The notes under the pieces were generated by a model, which worked only from the letters and a program-made list of their open reading frames with translations, was not told where the DNA came from and did not search any database. Of a stretch of DNA of 64,000 nt, positions 47,155-56,701 are shown in pieces (within the stretch, counting starts at the first letter, position 1; the number at the start of each line of letters is the position of its first letter). The position numbers and the translations under genes were made by a program. The DNA is taken from positions 744,001 through 808,000 of the forward strand of contig JAACJO010000003.1 in assembly GCA_013368445.1 (NCBI GenBank). The letters run 5' to 3'. Origin of the DNA: Leucocoprinus leucothites (taxonomy: Eukaryota > Basidiomycota > Agaricomycetes > Agaricales > Agaricaceae).

Positions 47155-48747
47155 ATGGTCAACACCCATACTATCAAGGGCAAGACCTCCACCGTTGCGC
47201 AACCAGAGCGAAAACGCTCTCACACTCCTCCTCCTGTCCCAAGCTCTTCTCGTCTGACCGACGATAATTCTCGTATCAGTATCCGCGCTCGTCGTTCACG
47301 TCGTCTTAATCCCAATCTCCCAGAAACTCCTCGATCTGCTAGTTCTCCTCCACCGCCTCCTCGTCGTTTTCGAAATATCCGTTCTCCCAGAACTCCTGCC
47401 CCACCTGGCGGTCTGCCATCTGACAGAGATCCATCCGATCCCTCGGAACCAGGTGACTCTGATGGTCCAGACTACGCCGATAATCAATCTATGGGCCACG
47501 ACGGCGATGATGAAGACGATGAACCCATCTATAACGGCTCCCCCGGTGGTCCTGGTGACCCCGACGACAATGATCCTGAAGATCCTTCCCACTCCTCCGA
47601 CGATGAGCCTCTTCCTCCTCGACGGGTACCTCATCCCCGAGCTCCCCGACAGGATCCAAACAATGATCGTCTAGCCGATGCCTTGGGTAGGCTCGCTGAC
47701 AATCTCGATCACCAAGCGGCTGCACAAGCCAATCAGACTCGCGTCAATAAGGCTCGCCTCCCAGACACTTTCAGTGGCTCTGACCCTGAAAAACTCAACA
47801 CTTTCCTAATCCAATGCCGTCTATATTTCCGAGCCAACCCCACACAATTCCAGCACGACAATCAGAAAGTCGATTTTGCCATGACCTACCTCACCGGTGT
47901 TGCGCTTGACTGGTTCGAGGTCGGCCTCACTCAGGAAGAACAGGGTGTCTTCCATAACTGGTTCGACGATTGGAATGCATTTGTCCGCGAGCTCCGTACG
48001 CATTTTGGCATTGCCAACCCAAAGGGAGAAGCAGCCGAGATGCTTGATACCCTTCGCATGAAACCGGGTGATAAAATTGCCACTTTCAACGTCGAGTTCC
48101 TCAAACACACCTCTCAACTCGGTTGGAACGACGAGGTCCTCTGCCATCGTTACTACAAGGGACTTCCGAACCGCATCCAAGACCCTCTCAGTACCCGTGA
48201 GCAGGGTAAACCCACTACTTTCGAGGAAATGCATCGCTTGGCCATCGTTTACGACGGACGCTACTGGGAGCGTGACCGTGAACGTGTTCATGCCCGCGCT
48301 GCAGAGAAGGATGCTGCCGATTCTCTGAATCGGAAGCAGCCCAACAAGCCCTCGACCTCCAATCCTTCCAACCCGAATCCATCACGCGGCCAGTCTCAAC
48401 CTGGCAACAACAACAACAACAACAATCGAGGAGGCAACAACAGTAACAGCAACAACAACAATAACCGCAATCAGTCGCAGGCTCCATCAACCAAATCCAA
48501 CACCCCCGCTCCATCCACATCCAGTACCCAACGCCCTATGCCGAAATTCGACCTCTCGAGCAAACTCGGCCAAAATGGCAAACTGACATCCGAGGAGCGG
48601 AAACGACGCCTCGATGAAGATCTCTGTCTATTCTGTGGTGGCAAAGGCCACAAGGTCGAGAATTGCCACAAGAAACAAAATTGGGCCAAGATCCGCAGGG
48701 TCGAAGCGGCTCCGCCCAAGGACTCAGAAAAGAGTCCGGAAAAATAG
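47155..48747 (+). CDS. Gag polyprotein of the young Gypsy element
   Basis: 530 residues, intact; starts at the first ATG after the LTR. Residues 1-200 are Pro/Arg/Ser/Asp-rich and probably disordered (Pro runs, then an acidic DGDDEDDEP stretch). Residues about 205-375 form the retrotrans_gag capsid part (KARLPDTFSGSDPEKLNTFL, VALDWFEVGL, WNAFVRELRTHFG). Residues 400-470 are a low-complexity Asn/Ser/Pro linker encoded by CAACAA repeats. A CCHC zinc knuckle, CLFCGGKGHKVENC, starts at Cys491. The gene ends CCG GAA AAA TAG. Pol overlaps it in the -1 frame. Gag forms the virus-like particle and binds the RNA. Confidence 0.95.
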   Translation: MVNTHTIKGKTSTVAQPERKRSHTPPPVPSSSRLTDDNSRISIRARRSRRLNPNLPETPRSASSPPPPPRRFRNIRSPRTPAPPGGLPSDRDPSDPSEPGDSDGPDYADNQSMGHDGDDEDDEPIYNGSPGGPGDPDDNDPEDPSHSSDDEPLPPRRVPHPRAPRQDPNNDRLADALGRLADNLDHQAAAQANQTRVNKARLPDTFSGSDPEKLNTFLIQCRLYFRANPTQFQHDNQKVDFAMTYLTGVALDWFEVGLTQEEQGVFHNWFDDWNAFVRELRTHFGIANPKGEAAEMLDTLRMKPGDKIATFNVEFLKHTSQLGWNDEVLCHRYYKGLPNRIQDPLSTREQGKPTTFEEMHRLAIVYDGRYWERDRERVHARAAEKDAADSLNRKQPNKPSTSNPSNPNPSRGQSQPGNNNNNNNRGGNNSNSNNNNNRNQSQAPSTKSNTPAPSTSSTQRPMPKFDLSSKLGQNGKLTSEERKRRLDEDLCLFCGGKGHKVENCHKKQNWAKIRRVEAAPPKDSEKSPEK

Positions 48748-51700
48748 AGGGCGACCCTCAGGACTCTGCACAGACTGGGGGTCGCGTTGAGCTCATCTGT
48801 GCACCAGAGAGTCTCCTCCGCCTCAATGCGTCCGCTCTTTCCAATCCGAATTCTCTTATTGCTTCCCTCACTTCTTCTCTCATTTGCTCATCCGATAATA
48901 TCCAATGGATACCGTTTTGTGCTCTCGTTGATTCCGGCTCGACTCATTGCTTCATAGATTCTGATTTCGTCCGCACTCACTCTCTTCCGACTTCGCCTTT
49001 ACCTCCTATCGAGCTTCGCCTATTTGACGGATCGTCAAATAGTTACATTACTGAACTTGTGAACCTTCCTGCTACCTTCTCTACTGGTGAATCTATGACT
49101 ATTGACTTCTATGTCACTCGGCTTGATTCTTCCTGCTCTGTGGTACTTGGACACAACTGGCTCACCCGCTACAATCCGTTGATTGACTGGGTTTCGAGCA
49201 GCATATCTTTCCGATCGCATTTGCAGGATAATCTTGCCCCTTCTGCCCGCGTCGCATCCGCTCCCATAGCGGCTCCTACTTCGTCACCCGCTCCTAGCCC
49301 GACGGCTGACACTCCTCTGAATTCACCATCCTCTGGGACTTCTATGTCTACTCCTGGTATTGCAACAGCTCCTCGCGTTTCTATCATCAACGCTGCTGCA
49401 TACATTCGCGCTTCGCGCCTTCCTGGTTCAGTAAACTTCCGCCTCAATCTCAGCTCGCCTTCCGCTTCCGCCAATTCGGCTCGGTTTTCCAACGAGTCAA
49501 TTGACCTTTCTAAAGTGCCCGACGAATATCATGAATTCGCCGATGTGTTCAGCAAAGCTCGTGCTGACAGCCTTGCACTGCATCGCCCTTACGATCTCAA
49601 AATCAATATTGAAGAGGGTGCTCAACCTCCCGTTGGCACTATCTATTCATTATCTCCATCCGAGCTTGAGTCGCTTTGCGAATTTATCGACGAACACGTA
49701 TCTATTGGATTTATCCGCCCCACTTCTTCGCCTCACGGCGCACCCGTTCTCTTCGTTCGGAAGAAAGACGGTTCATTACGACTTTGTGTCGATTTCCGTG
49801 GCCTTAATCGCATCACCAAGAAGGATCGCTACCCGCTCCCGCTCATCTCTGACCTACTCGACTCTCCTCGCAAAGCCCGCATCTACACCAAGATAGACCT
49901 TCGACACGCTTACCACCTCGTTCGGATCGCTGAAGGAGACGAATGGAAAACGGCTTTCAGGACCCGCTATGGATCCTTTGAATGGCTGGTTATGCCTTTC
50001 GGACTCACCAACGCACCCGCAGCTTTCCAGCGGTTCATGAACGATATCTTTTCCGACCTCCTCGACGTCTGCGTCACAGTCTATCTCGACGACATCCTCA
50101 TCTACTCTGACGACCTCGACACACACAAGAAACATGTTCGAGACGTCCTCAAGCGGCTCTGCAAGCATGGCCTATATGCTAAAGCGGAAAAATGCGAGTT
50201 CCATTCCGATTCTGTCGAATACCTCGGGTATATCCTCTCACCAGACGGTCTCAAAATGTCGGAAGACAAGATCAAAATCATCCAGGATTGGCCTGAACCG
50301 AAGAAAGTCAAAGACATCCAGTCTTTTCTAGGTTTCGCCAATTTCTATCGACGCTTCATTTACAACTATTCCGATATCGTCGTCCCGCTTACGCGCCTCA
50401 CCCGAAAAGCATCTAAGTGGAACTTCGACGAACGGTGTCGCGAAGCCTTCAACTCCCTCAAAGAAGCGTTCACTACTGCTCCCATCCTCACTCACTGGAT
50501 ACCCGACGCCCAGATCATCATTGAGACTGATGCTTCCGATTATGCACTTGCTGCTATCTTGTCCATTGTCGCGGACGACAACGAAGTCCACCCGATTGCG
50601 TTCCACTCCCGCACCTTCAACACGGCCGAGTTAAACTATGACACTCACGACAAAGAGCTCCTTGCTATCTTCGAGGCTTTCCGCACCTGGCGGCATTACC
50701 TTGAAGGAGCCTCACTCCCTATCGATGTTGTTACCGATCACAAGAACCTGGAATACTTTTGCACTACGAAGATTCTAACTCGTCGACAGGCTCGTTGGTC
50801 TGAGTTCATATCACAGTTCAACCTCATCATCCGTTTCCGACCCGGCCGACTTGGAACCAAGCCTGACGCTCTCACTAGACGATGGGACGTCTACCCTAAA
50901 GGGGGGAATAATGGCTACGCTTCGGTCAATCCTCATAATTTCCATCCTGTATTTTCGCATGAACAGTTATCGGCTTCAGTTCGAGCTACTTATTTTTCAA
51001 CTCCTTCCCTTCGCGCTGCCACCATACTAGATCTCGAGAAACTTCATTCTGATATCCTTACTTCGCTCCCTCAAGACCCGATCGCATCCGCTCACATCAC
51101 TCATCCTGAAGGCCGCTGGTCAGTTGATTCCACTGGTTTCCTTCGGCTCGACGACAGGATCTATGTACCCAACGTCAACAATCTTAGACTCAGAGTTCTA
51201 CAATACAAACACGATCACGTCCTTTCTGGCCATTTCGGTCAGAACAAGACCCTCGAACTCATCCGACGCGAGTACACCTGGCCTGATATCCGATCTCAGG
51301 TCAAGGCTTTCTGTAAATCTTGCGTTACCTGTATGCGATCCAAATCTCAGCGCCATAAGCCGTACGGTAACCTCAAGCAACTTCCCATTCCTGAACGCCC
51401 ATGGAATTCGATTTCAATGGACTTCATCGAGAAACTCCCTTCATCCTCTGGCTTTGACACTATCCTCGTTATCGTCGACCGACTCTCAAAACAGGCTGTA
51501 TTCATTCCGACTCACGACACTATAACTTCCGCAGAACTAGCACGGTTATTCGTCATTCACGTATTCTCTAAGCATGGTGTTCCTTCTCATGTCACTTCCG
51601 ATCGCGGTTCAGAGTTCGTCTCACACTTCTTCCGTTCCCTCGGCACGGCTCTGGACATGCGCCTTCACTTCACATCTGGTTATCATCCTGAAGGTGACGG

Positions 51701-52496
51701 ACAAACGGAACGAACTAACCAAACGCTAGAGCAGTACCTCCGCGTTTACTGCAACTATCAGCAGGACAACTGGTCCGACCTCCTCCCACTTGCAGAATTC
51801 GCATACAACAACGCGCCCAGTGCTACCACCGGAATTTCACCCTTCTTCACCAACAAGGGTTATCACCCTAACATTACAGTCCATCCTGAACGCGATATCG
51901 CATCAGCTCGTGCACGCAACTTCGCAGTCGACCTCGATGAACTACACACTACTCTCAAGGCTGAGATAGCCACTGCTCAAGAACGCTACCAACGATCCGC
52001 TGATGCACGTCGGTTACCAGCCCCGGAGTTCAAAGTCGGCCAGAAAGTTTTCGTGAAAGCTAAATTCTTCCGCACTACCCGTCCATCCAAAAAGCTTTCC
52101 GAAAAATATCTCGGTCCATACGAAATTATCGCTCAACCTGGCTCTCACTCGTTTACCCTTCGCCTTCCAGATTCCATGCGCGCTGTTCATCCTGTCTTCC
52201 ACGTTTCCATGCTTGAACCGACCACACCCAATCCATTTTCCGATCGCACTGAACCGGCTCCCGCTGCCGTTGTCATTGACGACGAACCAGAGTATGAGAT
52301 CGCCCGCATCGTAGACTCGAAGATCGATCGACGTCGCGTATGCAAACTTCTTTACAAGGTCATCTGGTTGGGATATGAAGATACTGACGAAGAATCTTCG
52401 TGGTTACCTGCTACCGAACTTACACATGCGGCTGAACTTCTTTTTGATTTCCATTCTGCTTATCCTGACAAGCCTGGCCCACTTCCTTTATCCTAG
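48618..52496 (+). CDS. Pol polyprotein: protease-RT-RNase H-integrase-chromodomain
   Basis: Open in the -1 frame relative to gag from 48618 (after a TGA at 48615) to TAG at 52494. No ATG precedes the protease motif, so it must be made by frameshifting from gag in the 130-base overlap. Numbering from the TTG codon at 48663: protease DSGSTH at about 90-95; reverse transcriptase from about 364 (FVRKKDGSLRLCVDFR) with YLDD at 474-477; RNase H ETDAS with Asp at about 623; integrase H2C2 finger from His850 (HDHVLSGHF, CKSCVTC); integrase core with Asp920 (SMDFIEK) and Asp980 (SDRGSEF), then HPEGDGQTERTNQ; chromodomain from about 1210 (YEIARIVDSKIDRR, VIWLGYEDTDEESSWLP). Order and chromodomain define a Ty3/Gypsy chromovirus. 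All catalytic motifs are intact. Confidence 0.95.
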   Translation, partial: RSLSILWWQRPQGRELPQETKLGQDPQGRSGSAQGLRKESGKIEGDPQDSAQTGGRVELICAPESLLRLNASALSNPNSLIASLTSSLICSSDNIQWIPFCALVDSGSTHCFIDSDFVRTHSLPTSPLPPIELRLFDGSSNSYITELVNLPATFSTGESMTIDFYVTRLDSSCSVVLGHNWLTRYNPLIDWVSSSISFRSHLQDNLAPSARVASAPIAAPTSSPAPSPTADTPLNSPSSGTSMSTPGIATAPRVSIINAAAYIRASRLPGSVNFRLNLSSPSASANSARFSNESIDLSKVPDEYHEFADVFSKARADSLALHRPYDLKINIEEGAQPPVGTIYSLSPSELESLCEFIDEHVSIGFIRPTSSPHGAPVLFVRKKDGSLRLCVDFRGLNRITKKDRYPLPLISDLLDSPRKARIYTKIDLRHAYHLVRIAEGDEWKTAFRTRYGSFEWLVMPFGLTNAPAAFQRFMNDIFSDLLDVCVTVYLDDILIYSDDLDTHKKHVRDVLKRLCKHGLYAKAEKCEFHSDSVEYLGYILSPDGLKMSEDKIKIIQDWPEPKKVKDIQSFLGFANFYRRFIYNYSDIVVPLTRLTRKASKWNFDERCREAFNSLKEAFTTAPILTHWIPDAQIIIETDASDYALAAILSIVADDNEVHPIAFHSRTFNTAELNYDTHDKELLAIFEAFRTWRHYLEGASLPIDVVTDHKNLEYFCTTKILTRRQARWSEFISQFNLIIRFRPGRLGTKPDALTRRWDVYPKGGNNGYASVNPHNFHPVFSHEQLSASVRATYFSTPSLRAATILDLEKLHSDILTSLPQDPIASAHITHPEGRWSVDSTGFLRLDDRIYVPNVNNLRLRVLQYKHDHVLSGHFGQNKTLELIRREYTWPDIRSQVKAFCKSCVTCMRSKSQRHKPYGNLKQLPIPERPWNSISMDFIEKLPSSSGFDTILVIVDRLSKQAVFIPTHDTITSAELARLFVIHVFSKHGVPSHVTSDRGSEFVSHFFRSLGTALDMRLHFTSGYHPEGDGQTERTNQTLEQYLRVYCNYQQDNWSDLLPLAEFAYNNAPSATTGISPFFTNKGYHPNITVHPERDIASARARNFAVDLDELHTTLKAEIATAQERYQRSADARRLPAPEFKVGQKVFVKAKFFRTTRPSKKLSEKYLGPYEIIAQPGSHSFTLRLPDSMRAVHPVFHVSMLEPTTPNPFSDRTEPAPAAVVIDDEPEYEIARIVDSKIDRRRVCKLLYKVIWLGYEDTDEESSWLPATELTHAAELLFDFHSAYPDKPGPLPLS
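50898..50908 (+). promoter_or_regulatory. Candidate central polypurine tract
   Basis: AAAGGGGGGAA in the sequence CCCTAAAGGGGGGAATAATG, between RNase H and integrase. The 3' polypurine tract before the right LTR reads CCCTAAGGGGGGAATACTGT. The near identity of 17 bases suggests a second plus-strand priming site. It also encodes the YPKGGN residues, so protein constraint is an alternative. Confidence 0.45.
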
Positions 52497-52796
52497 ACTT
52501 TATCTCGGCTACGTATTTCCTTTACCGTTTCACGATATCGGCTCACTCGTTCTTTTGGACTTAGACAATTTTTCATACTTTCTTAATTACCGTTTTGTTT
52601 TCACTTACACCCAATAGCCTCATCTCCCTCTCATCCTTTTTCTTACTTCGGATTTCTCCTCACACCTTGTCCCAAGAAAAAATACCATGCAAATTTCAAA
52701 GACGTCCAAAAAAAAGTACGAGATATACATGATGCGATAAACAGACAGAAATCACGATGAACACATGAGCCGAGTGGAAGGACCGGAGGAAACGAC
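52497..52796. other. Non-coding gap between pol and the antisense gene
   Basis: 300 bases between the convergent stop codons of pol and the antisense gene. It should hold the 3' ends of both transcripts. No clear motif was seen apart from a CAAGAAAAAA stretch near 52674. Confidence 0.5.
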
Positions 52797-54054
52797 CTAC
52801 TTACTACCACTCTCATCCTCCTTCTCTCCCTCATTCTCCCCCTCTTCATCCTCTCCCTCATTCCCAGACCCAGCATCCGACGTCTCCGGCACGGTCTTCT
52901 TCTTAGCGGCCAACCTGGCATCCAACTCCGCCCGTGCCTTCTCATGCGCCTCATCGTCCATCACCTTGTCATCAAGGACAAGCCGGTTGTAGAACTCTTC
53001 AAAGTCCTTGGCCAACCCATCCACGACCTTTGTCTGGGACCGGATACTCGACACCATTGCCAAGTGCCGAGTTCCCAACTCGGCCCGGATCCCCTTCAGC
53101 TCCTTGAGAATGGCCGATTGAACGGCGCGGGTCTTCCTCTGCTCGACGATGAGCTCGTACGTTTGCTCATGAGGCTGTTTGTCAGCCTCTGTCGGAACCG
53201 CACACTTCTGCTTTGAAGTATGGCACGGTTCGCACATGTACTTGCCCCTGTGGATGTTGTCAGTTGCTCGGCCGAGTCCAGAAATCGGGAGTCACTCACG
53301 CGTCGCTTTGTTCGGTGCAATTCTTGCCCAAACGCAAGCACCGCCCGCACTCGTTATCTCCGCCCATCTTTATCTTTCCTCCCTTGGCGTCGTAGTTTCC
53401 GCGTTTTCGTAGGGCGGCGGTTTCGTCTCTTCCATCCCCGGCCAAACCGGAGCCAGGCGTCCACAGCGGGTCGTCGTCTTGATCATCCAACTCCGTGAGT
53501 TGATACTTGGAGGGGCCAGCGGCCACACTCCGTTGAATTAGCCTGGCCGTCTCAGCCGGCCCGCTCGTCGGTTTCGCACGAGGTTTTCGAACCCCGTTTC
53601 CTGCCTTCGCATTCTCCGTCGTTTTCTTCTTCTTCGCCAGACTCTCCACTATCTCCACTTCCACCTCCGTCGCTGTTCTCTTCCCTTTCCCCTTCTCTTT
53701 CTCCTGTCTTTCCTTTTCCTTCTTTTCGGCCTCTAACCGAATCCGCTCTGCGAGCTCGGCCTCCTCCTTCTCCCTTTGCAGCCGTGCAGCATCTTCGGCC
53801 TCTTTCCTCTTCCTCTCTGTCTCTTCCGCCTCTCGACGCTTTTTCTCAGCCATCTTCTTCCGTAATTCATCTTTTCTTTTTCGACGTTCCTCCTCCTCGC
53901 GCCTCTTTTTCTCTGCCTCCTCAGCCTCCCTTTTCATCCGTTCTGCCTCCTCGGCCGCTTTGCGATCGTCCTCCTCGTCCATTCGTCGTAGCTCGTCTTC
54001 CAGATCGATATCGGACATCGGGTCGGAGCCTTGAGTGGTGGAGTTGGGCGCCAT
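52797..54054 (-). CDS. Antisense gene: coiled-coil protein with Zn2Cys6-type cluster
   Basis: Two exons, 54054-53300 and 53247-52797, separated by a 52-nt intron (53248-53299; GTGAGT to CCACAG, with an ACTGAC branch-like site). The exons add to 1,206 nt, so 401 residues. Residues about 15-145 are a very charged Glu/Lys/Arg coiled coil (DELRKKMAEKKRREAEETER and similar). Basic stretches follow (KGKGKRT, KKKKTT). The cluster is Cys236-x2-Cys239-x6-Cys246-x10-Cys257-x2-Cys260-x6-Cys267, exactly the spacing of fungal Zn2Cys6 DNA-binding domains, with the intron falling inside it. A helical region (KELKGIRAELGTRHLAMVSS) and an acidic tail end the protein. It lies entirely inside the retrotransposon, opposite to pol. 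Its role is unknown; nucleic-acid binding or control of the element is inference. Confidence 0.85.
53248..53299 (-). other. Intron in the antisense gene (52 nt)
   Basis: Minus strand GTGAGTGACTCC to ACATCCACAG. Splicing joins SDA to GKYMCEPC, completing the six-cysteine cluster. Without splicing the frame ends at TGA right at the donor. Confidence 0.85.
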
Positions 54055-54170
54055 GGTAGATAAAGGGGATTAAGTTGTGAGAAAGCTTAATTTTTCCCTC
54101 AGAGCGGAATTTATACGGAGTTCGAATTGGTTCCCACGATCAAGTCACGTGGCTTCGAGGGCTCAGCCCT

Positions 54171-54180
54171 AAGGGGGGAA
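54171..54180 (+). promoter_or_regulatory. 3' polypurine tract
   Basis: AAGGGGGGAA, three bases before the 3' LTR: the usual place for plus-strand priming. Confidence 0.85.
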
Positions 54181-54183
54181 TAC

Positions 54184-54742
54184 TGTCACGAGCCGGGCCT
54201 CAAGTACGGCTGACGGTTTGAACTTGGTAATATTTTCATGAAATACTATCCGTTCTCGCATATCGGTTACTTCGGTTTTTATCGGTCTTTCACCTTCGGA
54301 CTTATTCTGACATCTTCCATTTTATTAATTCATACCGCCTTGTCGAAATTTTCTGACAACCGTTTAATAGTAAATTTTCTATCTTCTAGCCTTGTAAAAT
54401 TTGCGGACTCCACTTTGATTATTTCTCCGTTTACTACTTTGCTTGTTTTCCTTATCCGATCCTATATTCCGCATCGTATATAAGTAGCACGACTTTGTAC
54501 TTGGATGGGGCAGTCTGATAATCAACTTAGCGATACGCTACTTTCCTCTGCTCTCTGTTCGTCCTCAGCTCTCTTATATTGTCTGAAATCCGGGTCAAGC
54601 GTCAGTAGTCGGCACAACACATAAGTTGAGGCCACGACCCGCTCCCGTGTCCGAGGACCGGCTCCTGCCTTACCTCTGTCACACCTCTGTCCAACCGGTC
54701 CTTGACGTCGGCTCCCTATCCGTAGCGTTTGCGCGCTTAACA
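54184..54742 (+). repeat. 3' LTR (559 bp)
   Basis: TGTCACGAGCC to GCTTAACA, identical to the 5' LTR except for one seen A/G difference near base 30. It is followed by the target duplication GACCA. Confidence 0.97.
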
Positions 54743-55005
54743 GACCAGTACACTGTTGCCTTGTTCTGCTGATTCACTTACTGGGCTGGTGCTTTCTTCT
54801 ACTGAGGCAATTTCTTCTTCTGATTCTGACTGGAACCTTTCTTGATCCAGGTCAGCTTTGATTTGTTCATCTTCTTAGAGTATGCTGGTTACTGTGTGCC
54901 TCTTTGGTACTCTAGTTCTGAGCTGGGGGTACTTCTGTAGTTGACTAATCTTGGCTTGCCCCCTCTATACTTTGTTGCAGGGTGAGTTGATGATGCTTTA
55001 CCAAA
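54743..55005 (-). pseudogene. 5' region of the second gag copy
   Basis: Homologous to 12880-13112 and continuous with 46236-46548 if the young Gypsy element is removed. It encodes the acidic N-terminal stretch of the gag on minus and ends at the TTTGGTAA primer-binding word beside the LTR edge at 55006. Confidence 0.65.
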
Positions 55006-55426
55006 TGTTACAACCTAAGCTGGAACTCAGGCTGTGACAAGTGTGTAAAGACTTGAGAGCAATGAGAGAGCAAAGGGAAGAAGAACAAGTTGGTAAAGCA
55101 TAAGATATTACAGTGTAGCTACAAGGTTTATATACTAGGGGAATGAGTCATAAGGATCTAAGAATAGAAATGGATGTGTAAGCAAGGAGTCATACTGACT
55201 AAGGAAGTGACTAAGAAAACGATGATGGCTGAGTAATGCTATGTGAGGCTGTGTATCTAGGCTGTGCATAATATGAGGAACACTACTATATCAATGTGAC
55301 TATCAGTTTGCTTGGCCAATACAGTCAGATGACTGAACAGTGTGGAAGTAATGTAGCTAAGTAGTAGAATAGCTATGTTGTGGTCTTTGGCATGTGGAAA
55401 TTATGGATAATTTGTCTGGTAACTAG
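55006..55426 (-). repeat. LTR part of the second minus-strand gag element
   Basis: TGTTACAACCTAAGCTGGAA on plus, homologous to 13113-13381 and continuing about 150 bases further until a family B LTR begins at 55427. Confidence 0.6.
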
Positions 55427-56068
55427 TGTTATATATATTGATTATATCTAGCATTTGTTCCATTTACAACATAAAGTCAATATTAGCTTCACTTAAGTAA
55501 TATTGCAATTATATTTTCTCTTGTATTTGTGCTTGTTTTCTTTAGTTTGTTTTGACTTGTTTACTTTGTCTTAATACATTATGACTCATTTTGATAACAT
55601 GTGATTATTAAATATAGTATAGCTATATTTGGACTTATCTTATAACCACATCATATGATCAAAGAAGAACTTCTTTAGAAGAACTAAAGCTTCTTTGACA
55701 GATCATGTCTTATATAGTTTAATTAGAGTTAAGGAAGCTATACACTTCTCTTCTTTCATTAGAAGCCCTTGGTCCTAGTTAATATTAGATATAGACTTGT
55801 ATTGTATATAAGCTGTCAACATCTACCAAGGAGAAATATTTTTTCTACTTGGTTAGGTGGAGACTCAATATGAGCCTTTATCTATACAAAGTTGAATTGA
55901 ACTTAAGCTCTTAAGATCTCAATTACTAAAGTCTTTAACTCTATAATCACTGTATTATACTCTGACTTTGTAAATGACTTTGTCACTTACTAAGAAGGAG
56001 TTCCCTTTGATAAGATCAACTTGATACTTATCATGCCAGCTTAAAACTGGGCTGGTGTCACAATAACA
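55427..56068 (+). mobile_element. Solo LTR, family B copy 4 (642 bp)
   Basis: TGTTATATATATTGATTATA to GTGTCACAATAACA. The flanks are ACTAG (55422-55426) and ACTGG (56069-56073), a 5-bp duplication with one change. It inserted into the LTR of the minus-strand gag element. Confidence 0.88.
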
Positions 56069-56310
56069 ACTGGTCTGCTGATCATCCTGATCCAGTTCTA
56101 GACTCTGGGCTTTATTCTTGGATTGTTCAAATCACTCTTAGTGCAGACATTTCCCTCAAGTCCCAAAGAAGTAAGTCTTTGATGGTGGTGTCCTGAAGTT
56201 GAGGGTTTAATTCCCTGGGATGGTTCACAATAGTAGACAGCTGTACTAGATCACAAGTCTTACCTACCATATCAGTTGACCATACTATTTCATGGTGAGT
56301 AGCTTTGTAG

Positions 56311-56425
56311 CAATACTGCTAGTATGCTATAGGGCTCTTAGGTATAATATTATTCTTTTATAATACTAAGTGTGAAACCACGAAAATATTAGTATTTCTC
56401 ATTTATTTTCAGTTTTTGCATCATA
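56311..56425 (-). repeat. Family C LTR-like fragment, inverted
   Basis: Reverse complement matches 33936-34056 (AATACTAATATTTTCG, CTTAGTATTATAAAAGAATA, CCTAAGAGCCCTATAG). Similarity fades beyond about 120 bases. Confidence 0.6.
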
Positions 56426-56701
56426 CTATCCCAGTCATGCAGTCTCAAACATCAGCTCCCATCATAATGCATTTCCTGTAATCTAGTTGTTCATAGTTGG
56501 ACAAGTGGAGTTCAGAAAAGGAAAGGTGTACCCCAGGGGTTGAGAAGGAAAGCTATTGTGCTTAATTGGGTCCAAAAATAGGTGTCCTCTTACAGGAACC
56601 AACTGAGGACACAAGTAGACAAAAGAAATAATATATATATTATTAACAAAGTAAAAATAGAAACCTATACAATAACTGGAGTACAAATTTCAGAAACTTA
56701 T
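56426..56701. other. Spacer downstream of the ankyrin gene
   Basis: No gene. AT-rich with TATATATAT near 56630. It should contain the 3' end of the ankyrin gene transcript. Confidence 0.4.

Larger units (their letters stand above)
46549..54742 (+). mobile_element. Complete, very young Ty3/Gypsy chromovirus with antisense gene
   Basis: 8,194 bp, flanked by perfect 5-bp target duplications GACCA (46544-46548 and 54743-54747). The two LTRs are 559 bp each, and only one difference was seen by reading (AAGTACAGCTG versus AAGTACGGCTG). Internal order: self-primer site, gag (47155-48747), pol in the -1 frame (48618-52496), a spliced antisense gene (54054-52797), polypurine tract (54171-54180). It is CpG-rich, unlike the older elements around it. 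All frames are open, so it may still be active or has stopped very recently. A diverged solo LTR of the same family is at 7292-7849. Confidence 0.95.

Noticed and set aside
48215..48520. Cys-rich minus-strand frame in gag (YCCCCCYCCC)
   Set aside because: It is the shadow of CAACAA repeats that encode the Asn-rich linker of Gag.
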